From: Alloalcanivorax xenomutans
GTDB taxonomy: Bacteria > Pseudomonadota > Gammaproteobacteria > Pseudomonadales > Alcanivoracaceae
Reading direction: 5' to 3'
DNA length: 64,000 nucleotides
Assembly (NCBI RefSeq): GCF_900217905.1
Contig: NZ_OBMO01000002.1
Span: forward strand, 60,827-124,826
Shown here one piece after another: positions 41,916 to 50,342 of this stretch (position 1 is its first letter; each line of letters starts with the position of its first letter). The notes beneath the pieces are model-generated. The model had not been told where the DNA came from and searched no databases. It saw nothing but the letters and a program-made list of their open reading frames with translations. A program made the translations under genes and the position numbers.

Positions 41916-43793
41916 TCAGCGGATATCGTAGCGCACGCTGACGAACACGGTGCGGCCGGCGTTGAGATAATGCCAGCCGGAATAGTTCCGCGCCGTGGCG
42001 TATTCCTTGTCGAATACGTTCTTCACCGAGACCCGGGTGGTCCAGTCGGGGGCAAAGCGCCAGCTGGCGCGCAGGTCCAGCAAGCCGTAGCCCGGCAGGC
42101 GCTGGGTGGCGGCGGCGTCGTTGTAGCGGTGATCCTGGAACACCGCGCTGCCGCCCAGTGACACGGTACCGAAGTCCCGGTCCACATCGAAACGTACGCT
42201 CTTGCGGTTTCGACGCTGCAACAGCTCATCGGTTTCCTCGTCCTTGGGATCCAGTACCGTTATCGCCATGGCCAGACGCCACTGATCCAGGTCGAGACCG
42301 GTTTGCAGTTCGGCGCCGCGAATGCGTGCTTCGTTGACGTTATAGGGAAGGTATTTGCCGTCCCGCAGTTCCGAGGCGATCAGATCCTCGACATCATTCT
42401 GGAATACCGACAGATCCCAGAAGCCACGGCCGTACTGCCCACGAATGCCAATTTCCTTGTTTTCGGATTTTTCCGGCGACAGGTCCGGATTACCGAAACC
42501 GGGGTAGTACAGTTCGTTGAAGGTCGGCGCCCGGAAGGCGGTACCGTAACTGACACGAAGGCGATGATGCGGGTTCAGCGCGTAACCGAGGGCCACACCG
42601 CCCGTGCTCTTGTGGCCAAAGGCTTCGTTGTCGTCATAGCGCACGCTGGCCTGCGCATCCAGATCACCGAAGGTGGTCATCAGCTGGGCGAAAGCGGCCT
42701 TGTTCTCGCGGTTATCCAGGCTGTATTCCGTGGTGCTTTCGATGTCGTCGCGCAGGTATTCGCCCCCGACGATCAATTCCACGTAGTCGTTCACCAGGAA
42801 GTGGTTCTTCAGATTGACGGCACGGGTCTTGGTGTTGAAGGTGCTGGTCAGATCACCGTCGGTGAAATTGTCGTTCTCATCCTTCGCTTCACTGACTTGC
42901 AACTGCATCAGCCAGTCGTCGGACACCAGCAATTCACCGCGCAGCGCCCCCACCTGGATCAGGTAATCGGTGTCTTCCCGGGTGGCGGTGGTGCCGGGCT
43001 CAAACTCGGTGTTGCCCTCGGCGCGGAATCCCAGCACGCCGATTTCCGCCCGCTCGCCGAAGCGATGGCTCAGTTTGACGATGCCGGAAGTATTGTCGTA
43101 ACCGCGATCATCCCCGTGCTCACGCAGGCGAGTGCCGTCGGTGTCGAAACGGTTCACCGCCATGCTGTAGCGGGTGCCGTCTTTTTCGCCGGCCGCGCCG
43201 CCGCCGATGGAACGGGTGTTAAAGCTGCCACCGCCCAGTTCCAGCCAGGCGCCGGGCTCACCGCTGCCGTCCGGGGTGAATACCTGAACCACGCCGCCCA
43301 CCGCGTCGGAACCGTAGAGACTGCCCCGCGGACCGCGCACGACTTCCACCCGGTCGATCATTGATGGCGGCAGGAACTGCCAGGACGGCGTGCCGCCGGT
43401 GGCGGGCCGGATGCGCACACCGTCGAGCAACAGCAAGGTGGAGCTGCCGGCGGTGCCACGCATGTAGACACTGGTGTTCTTGCCGAAAGCGCCGTTGCCG
43501 ATGATATCCAAACCGGGCTGAGCGCGCAGAATGTCCGCCATTTCCAGCGGTTGCTGCTCACGCAGCGTTTGTTCGTCGATCACCGCTACCGGCGTGAGAC
43601 TGGCGCGGGCGGTTTGCGTGGTCATGCTGGGCGTCACCACCACCGGATCGAGCCGATTCTCATGGGGCTTCACATCCGGCAACGACAGTTGCGCCAGCAA
43701 GATGGGATCGGTTGGGTTTTCCCCGGCGTGGGAGGCGGTGGCGCACAGGCCGATAACGGCGGCGGCCACCGGAGTCAGTTTGAATCTGGACAT
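41916..43793 (-). CDS. btuB: TonB-dependent vitamin B12 receptor
   Basis: 625-residue outer-membrane cobalamin receptor, normal for BtuB. The signal peptide is about 1-23. The TonB box is in RLDPVVVTPSMTTQTA, the plug contains GTAGSSTLLLLDGVRIRP and IDRVEVVRGPRGSLYGSDAVGGVVQVFT, and the barrel closes with GRTVFVSVRYDIR. It is the first gene after the cobalamin riboswitch, which by family knowledge represses it when adenosylcobalamin is plentiful. GGGGA precedes the ATG. It begins a seven-gene uptake and corrinoid-modification operon. Confidence 0.95.
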   Translation of the reverse strand: MSRFKLTPVAAAVIGLCATASHAGENPTDPILLAQLSLPDVKPHENRLDPVVVTPSMTTQTARASLTPVAVIDEQTLREQQPLEMADILRAQPGLDIIGNGAFGKNTSVYMRGTAGSSTLLLLDGVRIRPATGGTPSWQFLPPSMIDRVEVVRGPRGSLYGSDAVGGVVQVFTPDGSGEPGAWLELGGGSFNTRSIGGGAAGEKDGTRYSMAVNRFDTDGTRLREHGDDRGYDNTSGIVKLSHRFGERAEIGVLGFRAEGNTEFEPGTTATREDTDYLIQVGALRGELLVSDDWLMQLQVSEAKDENDNFTDGDLTSTFNTKTRAVNLKNHFLVNDYVELIVGGEYLRDDIESTTEYSLDNRENKAAFAQLMTTFGDLDAQASVRYDDNEAFGHKSTGGVALGYALNPHHRLRVSYGTAFRAPTFNELYYPGFGNPDLSPEKSENKEIGIRGQYGRGFWDLSVFQNDVEDLIASELRDGKYLPYNVNEARIRGAELQTGLDLDQWRLAMAITVLDPKDEETDELLQRRNRKSVRFDVDRDFGTVSLGGSAVFQDHRYNDAAATQRLPGYGLLDLRASWRFAPDWTTRVSVKNVFDKEYATARNYSGWHYLNAGRTVFVSVRYDIR

Positions 43794-43969
43794 GGCACGA
43801 ATTTCCCCTGGCCGTGCTCACCCGCACGGCGAATGGTGTCGTGTCACGGCGGGACATCCGGGAGAAGCGGCGGAGGCAAGCCACGAAAGCGGGCGCGGAA
43901 AACGCCCTCGCATCACCCGGCGGCCGCCCACCGCGACGCCTGGCGGAGAGGCAAGCCTCTCCCCTTCGG

Positions 43970-44200
43970 GCCGGTATCCGGACTGATGAGGTGGAAGGTG
44001 GAACATCCTTCCGCCGCGATCACCTTCCCATGCCTGAGGCACAGTGGTGGCGGCCGGCGCCGGACCGGTCGCGGATCGCGGTGTACTCAATCACCGTTGC
44101 GGGGGCAGTGCCGGATTCACCGTTGGGGGCTGCTCGCAACCCAAGGTTCACCGACTTCCCGTTTAACCCGTAGCCTGGCAGGCTCCCGGGCACCCGAAAG
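43970..44200 (-). ncRNA. Cobalamin (AdoCbl) riboswitch
   Basis: On the minus strand the conserved blocks of the cobalamin aptamer appear in order. The first is GGGTGCC at about 44189-44196, then GGGAAGTCGGTG at 44149-44160, then GAATCCGGCACTGCCCCCGC at 44099-44118, the B12-box region (GTGCCTCAGGCATGGGA) at about 44027-44043, and the closing GTCCGGATACC at 43973-43983. Between the aptamer and btuB (43794-43969) is a 176-base leader. It includes a perfect GGAGAGGC/GCCTCTCC hairpin (43945-43962) without a T tract, so the switch may act on translation or through another terminator. The aptamer begins 14 bp after the upstream cobD stop codon. The whole 43794-44213 interval holds no protein gene. 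Confidence 0.95.
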
Positions 44201-44213
44201 TGGCGCGAAACTA

Positions 44214-45251
44214 TCAATCCGGCCGCGGCGGGTCAATGATTTCCCGCACCGCCGGCGCGACCAGAGCCTGCTCCAGCCGTTTCCAGGCGCCGGCCTCGTC
44301 CGGAGGCAGGCCGATGCGCAGGGCCGGCGGTTCAACGAAGTCCCGCACCAGAATGCCTTGCCGGGCCAGCGCATCGGCCAGTACCGTGGCGCGTGAATGG
44401 GGGCAGTAAAGGAACAGATCCGTGCCGCCGGCCACGGCAAGCCCCGCCCGTTCCAGCAGCGTGGCCAAGCGCCGCGCCGCCCGCCGCCGCTCTGTCCGGT
44501 TTTCGCGTTGCCAGGCGTGGTCCGCCAGGGCGCCCGCCATCACCGCCTGGGCCGGGCCGCTCAGGCTCCAGGGGCCCAGCGTCCGCGCCAGCCGTTCCAG
44601 CAACGCTGCTTCGGCGAAAACCCAACCGGCACGGACGCCCGCCAGCCCGAACACCTTGCCCAGAGAACGCAGTACCACCAGTCCCGGCGTCCCGGTGTCG
44701 GTGGCGACGCTCAGCGCCGGCTCATCCAGAAAGGCTTCATCCACCACCAGCCAGCCACCGCGATCGGCCAGCCGCCGGCACCAGGCCAGCAGCCGCTCCG
44801 GCGGCAACCGCTCACCGCTGGGGTTATTGGGATTGATCCAGACCAGCACATCCAACTGGTCCAGCGCCGCCTCTACCTGCCCGCTGCCGAGACCGCGCAC
44901 CTGATGACCGGCCCGCCGCCAGCACAAGGCATGCTCGCCATAACCCGGCACCGGCACGCCGACCCGGCCAGGCGCGCGCAACAACGGCAGTTGCTGAATC
45001 GCCGCCTGGCTGCCCGGCACCGCCAGACAGGTCGCCGTCGACGGCGCGCCCACCCATTGGCGGGCCAGATCCGCCAGTTCCGGTGCCGGCTCAGGTAACC
45101 GTTGCCACACCTCCGGCGGCAGCGGCGGCACTGGCCAACCGTTCGGATTAATGCCGGTGGACAGATCCAGCCAGTCCGCCTCCGGGCGCCGCCAAAGCCG
45201 GGCCGCCGCCCGGCGGCGGCCGCCGTGATCGCGTTCCCAGTCCCGGCTCAT
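44214..45251 (-). CDS. cobD: Threonine-phosphate decarboxylase
   Basis: 345-residue PLP enzyme of the CobD/CobC aminotransferase-fold type, making (R)-1-amino-2-propanol O-2-phosphate from L-threonine phosphate. Markers are [32 protein letters not shown] (the family's N-terminal block), [23 protein letters not shown] and the PLP lysine in [17 protein letters not shown]. The ATG at 45251 overlaps the cbiB stop by 4 bp. The frame remains open upstream only as an antisense shadow of cbiB. It lies directly 5' of the riboswitch and works with CbiB. Confidence 0.93.
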   Translation of the reverse strand: MSRDWERDHGGRRRAAARLWRRPEADWLDLSTGINPNGWPVPPLPPEVWQRLPEPAPELADLARQWVGAPSTATCLAVPGSQAAIQQLPLLRAPGRVGVPVPGYGEHALCWRRAGHQVRGLGSGQVEAALDQLDVLVWINPNNPSGERLPPERLLAWCRRLADRGGWLVVDEAFLDEPALSVATDTGTPGLVVLRSLGKVFGLAGVRAGWVFAEAALLERLARTLGPWSLSGPAQAVMAGALADHAWQRENRTERRRAARRLATLLERAGLAVAGGTDLFLYCPHSRATVLADALARQGILVRDFVEPPALRIGLPPDEAGAWKRLEQALVAPAVREIIDPPRPD

Positions 45252-46171
45252 GGGCTCCCCACCGACAGCAACACACTTCCGGTCACCGCCACCAGCAACC
45301 ACAGCCCAAGAGCTCTGCGCAGCAACCGCAGCGACGCCTTGATGGTCGCCGCCTCCGCCGCCGGGCCGGCACCCAGCACGGGCCGTTGCCGCCATTGGCC
45401 GTGATAGGGCGCGCCGCCGCCAAGCGATACGCCCAGCGCCCCAGCGCCAGCGGCCATCACCGGGCCGGCATTGGGACTCGACCACTGCCCGGCTTGCCGG
45501 CGCCAACAGGACAGCGCCAGCCGCGTGCGTCCACACAGCGCGTAGCTCAATGCGGTGAGTCGCGCCGGCACCCAGTTGAGCAGGTCGTCCAGACGGGCCG
45601 CGGTTTTACCGAAATATTCGTAACGCTCGGTGCGATACCCCCACATGGCGTCCAGGGTGTTGGCGGCGCGGTGGGCCACCACGCCAGGCAGACCCGCCAG
45701 CAGAAACCAGAACAGGCTGGCGAACACGGCGTCGGCACCGTTTTCCAGCACCGACTCGGTGGCGGCGGTGGCGACGCCGGTTTCATCCAAGGCGTTGGTG
45801 TCGCGGCTCACCAATTGTCCCACGGCGGCACGGGCGGCGGGCAGATCACCGGCGGACAGTGGCCGCGCCACCGCCAGAGCGTGCTCATGCAGACTGCGCG
45901 GCGCCATCGCCAACCACAGCACCAACACCTGCAGCGGCCATAACAGCAACGGCGGCAACCACCACTGGCAGAACACGGCCACCAGCACCGGCCCGCCCAC
46001 CAGCAACAGCGTCGCCTTGAAGCCGGCTCCCACGCTCCGGTCGGGCCGCCGGTTCCAGCGCCGCTCCAGGGCCGTGGCCCAGCCGCCGAACACCACCAAC
46101 GGATGCCCGCGCCGGGGTTCCCCCAAAGCGGTGTCCAGTAAAACAGCCAGTACGCACAGCCAGGCGCCCAT
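45248..46171 (-). CDS. cbiB: Adenosylcobinamide-phosphate synthase
   Basis: 307-residue integral membrane protein attaching aminopropanol phosphate to adenosylcobyrate. Family markers are [91 protein letters not shown] and [30 protein letters not shown]. Four to five membrane helices are evident. The ATG at 46171 matches where homology begins. An earlier in-frame TTG (46192) would add seven residues, and neither has a clear ribosome site. It is coupled to cobD by an ATGA overlap. Confidence 0.94.
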   Translation of the reverse strand: MGAWLCVLAVLLDTALGEPRRGHPLVVFGGWATALERRWNRRPDRSVGAGFKATLLLVGGPVLVAVFCQWWLPPLLLWPLQVLVLWLAMAPRSLHEHALAVARPLSAGDLPAARAAVGQLVSRDTNALDETGVATAATESVLENGADAVFASLFWFLLAGLPGVVAHRAANTLDAMWGYRTERYEYFGKTAARLDDLLNWVPARLTALSYALCGRTRLALSCWRRQAGQWSSPNAGPVMAAGAGALGVSLGGGAPYHGQWRQRPVLGAGPAAEAATIKASLRLLRRALGLWLLVAVTGSVLLSVGSP

Positions 46172-46273
46172 GGATTGTGGAGACCATCGCAATAAAAAGA
46201 GGCGCCAAGTCTAGCGTGGGAGGCGGGGGGCACAACACTTGCGGCGCATGGGGGCGCTCAGACGTTTGCAACA

Positions 46274-46298
46274 TTCGCTTGCAAGCAAGCTCCCACAG
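46274..46298 (-). repeat. REP-like element, third copy
   Basis: On the minus strand CTGTGGGAGC, TTGCTTGCAAG and CGAA repeat the element at 31783-31809 almost base for base. It lies in the 275-bp gap between divergent cbiB and cobT. A possible degenerate opposite partner (CGTGGGAG at about 46215-46224) sits 50 bp away. The same gap has TTGACA at 46392-46397, a candidate -35 for cobT with only a weak -10. Confidence 0.6.
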
Positions 46299-46446
46299 CG
46301 GCGGCGTCGTTACTCCCGTACCCCTGTTTCCGGGTGAGACCATGATTTTGTGGAACACCAGTGGTCCACGGACCCCAATTCGCTTCTTCCCTTGACAGCC
46401 TCCCCAGCCGTGCCGACCATTTTGCTCTTTGCCACTGGATGACCCC

Positions 46447-47508
46447 GTGTCCGTTTCTTCCCCTTTCTGGCGACAATCGCCCCCCTCCCTGAACCCGGAT
46501 TTTCTGCGGCAGGGCCGTCAGCGTCAGGCCAGCCTGACCAAACCCGCCGGCTCCCTGGGACGGCTGGAACAGCTTGCCATTACCCTGAGCGCGCAACAGC
46601 AACGCCCCCGCCCGGCGGTGGACCGCGTGCGCATCGTGGTGTTCGCCGCCGACCATGGCGTTTGCGCCGAAGGCGTGTCCGCCTTCCCCCAGGAAGTGAC
46701 CGGTCAGATGATCGCCAACTTCGTCAATGGCGGTGCCGCCATCAGCGTGCTGGCCCGCCATTTGGGCGCGGAGCTGGAAGTGGTCAATCTTGGAACCGCC
46801 CACCCGCTACCCGCCCGTGACGGAGTCGTGATGGCGGAAATCGCCCCCGGCACCGCCAACCTGGCAACGGCGGCGGCGATGAGCGAAGAACAGCTGCAGG
46901 CCGCCTTGAGTGCCGGGCGGGACGCGGTGCAACGGGCGGCCGGCGCCGAGCTGTTCATTGGCGGTGAGATGGGCATCGGCAACACCACCGCCGCGGCCGC
47001 GGTGGCCTGTGCCCTGCTGGACCTGGCGCCGGAGGTACTGGCCGGCCCCGGCACCGGACTCGACGCCGACGGCCTTCGCCACAAGGTGGCGGTACTGCAC
47101 CGGGCTTTGCAACGTCATCGCGATACCGTTGCCGAGGCGGATCAGCCACTGCCGGTGCTCGCCTCCCTCGGCGGCTTTGAGGTGGCGGCCCTGGCCGGCG
47201 CTTTCCTGGCCGCCGCCCAGGCCCGGCTGCCGGTGCTGGTGGACGGTTTCATCGCCTCGGTGGCGGCGTTGGCGGCGACGCGCCTGCAACCGGGCCTGGC
47301 GGACTGGCTGCACTTTGCTCATCAGTCCGCCGAACCCGGCCACGCCCGGGTCCTGGCCGCACTGGACGCCGATCCGCTGCTGCGACTGAATATGCGGCTT
47401 GGCGAAGGCAGCGGCGCGGCGGCGGCGATCCCTCTGCTGCGCCAGGCCTGCGCCCTGCATAACCAGATGGCGTCGTTCCAGGACGCGGGCATCAGCAAAG
47501 GACAGTAG
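46447..47508 (+). CDS. cobT: Nicotinate-nucleotide-DMB phosphoribosyltransferase
   Basis: 353-residue enzyme forming alpha-ribazole phosphate from dimethylbenzimidazole and nicotinate mononucleotide. Diagnostic segments are [73 protein letters not shown] and [42 protein letters not shown], whose LGEGSGA loop holds the catalytic glutamate. Start codon choice is uncertain. GTG at 46447 is adopted because it gives family length, while an in-frame TTG at 46429 is an alternative. It is the first of three genes, with cobC 2 bp downstream. Confidence 0.94.
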   Translation: MSVSSPFWRQSPPSLNPDFLRQGRQRQASLTKPAGSLGRLEQLAITLSAQQQRPRPAVDRVRIVVFAADHGVCAEGVSAFPQEVTGQMIANFVNGGAAISVLARHLGAELEVVNLGTAHPLPARDGVVMAEIAPGTANLATAAAMSEEQLQAALSAGRDAVQRAAGAELFIGGEMGIGNTTAAAAVACALLDLAPEVLAGPGTGLDADGLRHKVAVLHRALQRHRDTVAEADQPLPVLASLGGFEVAALAGAFLAAAQARLPVLVDGFIASVAALAATRLQPGLADWLHFAHQSAEPGHARVLAALDADPLLRLNMRLGEGSGAAAAIPLLRQACALHNQMASFQDAGISKGQ

Positions 47509-47510
47509 CG

Positions 47511-48125
47511 ATGGACACGGAAACGACCACCTGGGTGGACCTGATCCGCCACGGTGAACCGGAAGGCGGACGCCGCTATCGCGGACACCGGGACGATCCG
47601 CTCAGTGCCACCGGCTGGGCGCAGATGCGTGCCGCCCTCGGCGCCGAAGAGCGCTGGGACGCGGTACTCTGCTCACCCTTGCTGCGTTGCCGCGCCTTCG
47701 CCGAGGAGGTGGCGCGGGAACAGGGCCTGCCTTTGCACGTGGAACCGCAACTGAAGGAAATCCACTTCGGTGACTGGGAAGGCTTCACCCCGACTGAACT
47801 GGCGCAACGTGACGGCGAGCGGCTGGCGGCGTTCTGGGCCGATGGCGAGCGCCACCCGCCCCCCAACGGCGAGTCTCTGACCGAATTTCACGCCCGCGTA
47901 TCCGGCGCCTGGCAGCACTGGACTGACCGGTTATCGGGACAGCGCGTGCTGCTGGTCGGCCATAGCGGCATGATCCGGATGATATTGGCTTCGGTACTGG
48001 ATCTGGCCCCGGCGCGGGCCATGGCACGCCTCTATATCCCCTACGCTGGCCGCAGCCGGGTACGGCTGGACGATACCGAACACGGCCGTCTCGGCTGCCT
48101 GCTCAGCCACGGACTGACGCCATGA
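47511..48125 (+). CDS. cobC: Alpha-ribazole phosphatase
   Basis: 204-residue histidine phosphatase, assigned to removal of phosphate from alpha-ribazole phosphate (or adenosylcobalamin phosphate). The phospho-histidine motif is DLIRHGEPEGGRRYRGHRDDPLSATG, the second catalytic pair is HFGDWEGFTPTEL, and the late histidine is in LLVGHSGMIRMILASVL. Phosphatases of this family are hard to tell apart by sequence. The call depends on its place between cobT and cobS, with a 2-bp gap before and a 4-bp overlap after. Confidence 0.9.
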   Translation: MDTETTTWVDLIRHGEPEGGRRYRGHRDDPLSATGWAQMRAALGAEERWDAVLCSPLLRCRAFAEEVAREQGLPLHVEPQLKEIHFGDWEGFTPTELAQRDGERLAAFWADGERHPPPNGESLTEFHARVSGAWQHWTDRLSGQRVLLVGHSGMIRMILASVLDLAPARAMARLYIPYAGRSRVRLDDTEHGRLGCLLSHGLTP

Positions 48126-48868
48126 TAAGCACGCCGCTGCGCACCGCCCTGGCGTTGATGACCCGCCTGCCCAGCGGGTTGAAGCAACCCCCCAACGACC
48201 GCGATCAGGGCCTGGCGGTGGCCTGTTATCCGCTTGTGGGGCTGATCGTCGGACTGCTGTTGTGGCTCGGCGCCGCCGCCGGCGGCTGGCTGCATTGGCA
48301 AAGCGCCCCCCTGGCCATCCTGTTGGTGACGGCCTGGGTGCTGATCACCGGCGCCTTGCATCTGGACGGTCTGGCGGACAGCGCCGACGCCTGGCTCGGC
48401 GGCTACGGCGATCGTGAGCGCACCCTGCGCATCATGAAGGATCCGGCCAGCGGCCCCGCCGGGGTATGCGCCGTGGTGCTGGTGCTGCTGGGCAAGACTC
48501 TGGCGTTATGGACACTGCTGGATCTGGGCTGGTCGCTGGCGTTGCTGTTGGCACCGGTGCTGGCCCGCGCGGCCGGCGCCTCACTGTTCCTGCTGTTGCC
48601 CTATGCCCGCCCGGAGGGCCTTGGCCGCGCCGGCGCGGACCACTTGCCCCGGGACAAGGTCACCGTGGCCCTGGCGCTGACCGCCCTGCTTGCCGTACTG
48701 CTCGGTGGACTGGCCGGTGCCGCCTGGGTGCTGATCAGCGCGCTCATAACCTGGGCCGCCGTGCGCTTGCTCCGTCAGCGGCTGGGCGGCTTCACCGGGG
48801 ACACCGCCGGCGCCTTGATCGAGGTGGTGGAAACCCTTGTTCTACTGGCCGCCGCCTTGGTGCTGTAA
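48122..48868 (+). CDS. cobS: Adenosylcobinamide-GDP ribazoletransferase
   Basis: 248-residue cobalamin synthase in the inner membrane joining adenosylcobinamide-GDP with alpha-ribazole. Markers are ALALMTRLPSG near the start, ACYPLVGLIVGLLLWLGAAAGGW, and the metal-binding ITGALHLDGLADSADAWLGGYGDRERTLRIMKDPASGPAGVCAVVLVLLGKTLAL. About six helices are predicted. It begins inside the cobC stop (ATGA). Its 3' end overlaps the convergent kinase-like gene by 94 bp. Confidence 0.95.
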   Translation: MISTPLRTALALMTRLPSGLKQPPNDRDQGLAVACYPLVGLIVGLLLWLGAAAGGWLHWQSAPLAILLVTAWVLITGALHLDGLADSADAWLGGYGDRERTLRIMKDPASGPAGVCAVVLVLLGKTLALWTLLDLGWSLALLLAPVLARAAGASLFLLLPYARPEGLGRAGADHLPRDKVTVALALTALLAVLLGGLAGAAWVLISALITWAAVRLLRQRLGGFTGDTAGALIEVVETLVLLAAALVL

Positions 48869-49512
48869 TCCCAGGCCCGCCGGTACTGCTCGAGAAACCA
48901 GGCCCAGTCCCGCTCCGGCATGGCGCCACGGTGACGGCCGAACTGATCCAGATCACGCCATGACGCGGTGGCCCGCCGGAACCGGCGGCGGCTCTTTTCC
49001 AGATCGATCAGCGCCACCCGCGGCCGGCCATGCCCCACATTGACGAACACATGCTTGGCGTAAAGGCAGCCGTGTTGCCAACCGGCGGTGTGCAGTCGCG
49101 CCAGAATAGTGGCCAGATCATGGAGCATGGCATGCCGCTCCGGTTCCGCGCGCGGCGCCTGCTCATACCATTGATCCAGGCTGATGAAGCCGGTCAGCGC
49201 TTCGGTGACCAATAGCGCGCGCCATTGTCCCTGTTCGCGCCGGGCGCCGGCGTAGCGAAGCACCGGCAAGGGAATACCCAGAGCCTGCCAGGCCCGGTAG
49301 GCCTCCGCCTCACGGATCACCGTGGGGCGCCCCAGCGGATACCGCAGCGAGCGATACAAATGGCCGGTTTGCCGTTTGCAATACAGGCCGGGCGCGCCAT
49401 CACCCTCGACGTGCAGGTACTGAACACCGCTTTCGCCACCCCGGCGCTGGTTGGCGGGCTCCACCCAGGGCCCATGGCATTGCCACCAGTAGCGGAAGGT
49501 TGATTCACTCAT
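48775..49512 (-). CDS. InaA/WarB-like lipopolysaccharide kinase-family protein
   Basis: 245-residue protein of the InaA/KdkA/RfaP kinase-like family, thought to phosphorylate core LPS sugars at the inner membrane face. Visible are VQYLHVEGDGAPGLYCKRQTGHLYRSLRYPLGRPTVIREAEAYRAWQALGIP, LLVTEALTGFISLDQWY and the catalytic-loop region GWQHGCLYAKHVFVN with ALIDLEKSRRR. The usual catalytic aspartate of kinases (HxD) is cysteine here, as far as the loop can be aligned. The last roughly 30 residues are encoded antisense to the 3' end of cobS and look like read-through sequence. The gene is coupled by an ATGA overlap to the methyltransferase gene, in the order colR-colS-warA-warB known from Pseudomonas. 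Confidence 0.75.
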   Translation of the reverse strand: MSESTFRYWWQCHGPWVEPANQRRGGESGVQYLHVEGDGAPGLYCKRQTGHLYRSLRYPLGRPTVIREAEAYRAWQALGIPLPVLRYAGARREQGQWRALLVTEALTGFISLDQWYEQAPRAEPERHAMLHDLATILARLHTAGWQHGCLYAKHVFVNVGHGRPRVALIDLEKSRRRFRRATASWRDLDQFGRHRGAMPERDWAWFLEQYRRAWDYSTKAAASRTRVSTTSIKAPAVSPVKPPSR

Positions 49513-50237
49513 CTCCGCCCCCGGCCGCCGATATCGCTCTTGCGCAGAGTGTAGACTCGCCACATGGCGTAACCCGGCAGAAAGTCCTGGTGACCGACTA
49601 TGGCGAAGCCGGCGTCATGGAATTCCCGCTCCACTTGCTCCCGGGCGATGATGAAACGGTTGTGGCCATGGCTGCGGCTGTAGTTGCGATCGTAGTTGCG
49701 ACCCTGCTCGCGACGTTGTTCCAGACGGCGGCGGCGCCACGCTTTGTAGTTGCCATCCACCCACAATGACAGGATCACCGTATCGCGGCTGACCCGGTGA
49801 AACTCGCGCAATATCGTCGTTCGGTTTTCCACGTCGGCGACATGATGGAGCAAGCGCATGCAGAACACGCAATCCACACTGGCGTCATCGAGGTCGATGG
49901 AGAACGCCGACGTTTGCAAGGTCCGCACCCTTCCCTGGCTTTCACTGCCCTGATAGCGGCGGGCCACATCCAGCATGTCGGCGGAGTAGTCAGCAGCCAG
50001 GATCTCCCGGCCCGGATGCTCGGCCAGAGTCGCCCAGAAACGACCCGCGCCGCAGGGCAGGTCCAGCACCAACCTGGGCTCGCCGGCCTGTTTCAGAGCG
50101 CGCCGCGCGAGCTGTTGATCGCGCCAGTTGGACAGCCGGCGGGACCAGCCATCCTGGTGTTTTTTCAGATAGTGTTCGGCGTGTTGCAGGTCGTACTTCC
50201 TGGAAAATTCCAGTTCCACCGGCCGGGAATCCGACAT
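49509..50237 (-). CDS. SAM methyltransferase, WarA-like
   Basis: 242-residue class I methyltransferase. Motif I is LVLDLPCGAGRFWATLAEH (about 56), followed by EILAADYSADMLDVARRY and CVFCMRLLHHVADVENRTTILREFHRVSRDTVILSLW. The last part is basic (AWRRRRLEQRREQGRNYDRNYSRSHGHNR). It has no membrane segment. In Pseudomonas putida the gene after colS (warA) encodes such a protein and affects envelope properties. The order here supports the same role, without proof of substrate. GGAG precedes the ATG, and the 105-bp gap after colS may hold its own promoter. Confidence 0.75.
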   Translation of the reverse strand: MSDSRPVELEFSRKYDLQHAEHYLKKHQDGWSRRLSNWRDQQLARRALKQAGEPRLVLDLPCGAGRFWATLAEHPGREILAADYSADMLDVARRYQGSESQGRVRTLQTSAFSIDLDDASVDCVFCMRLLHHVADVENRTTILREFHRVSRDTVILSLWVDGNYKAWRRRRLEQRREQGRNYDRNYSRSHGHNRFIIAREQVEREFHDAGFAIVGHQDFLPGYAMWRVYTLRKSDIGGRGRR

Positions 50238-50342
50238 GGCTCTACTCCATTGGGAATATCAGCCATAACAGTAGAAAAGCCCGCCTGAAACACTCGTCAA
50301 AGAGATGTCAAAATTTCGTTAAGTAGGCATTTTTCGAAAAAA

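Noticed and set aside
45252..45536. N-terminal extension of cobD upstream of 45251
   Set aside because: It reads antisense-free but out of frame through cbiB. Homology starts at [11 protein letters not shown], which has the ATGA coupling.
46172..46446. Second cobalamin riboswitch before cobT
   Set aside because: None of the conserved aptamer blocks (GCCACTG-like B12 box, GGGAA-GGTG, GCTGCCCCCGC) is present. The gap has a REP-like copy and a weak promoter only.
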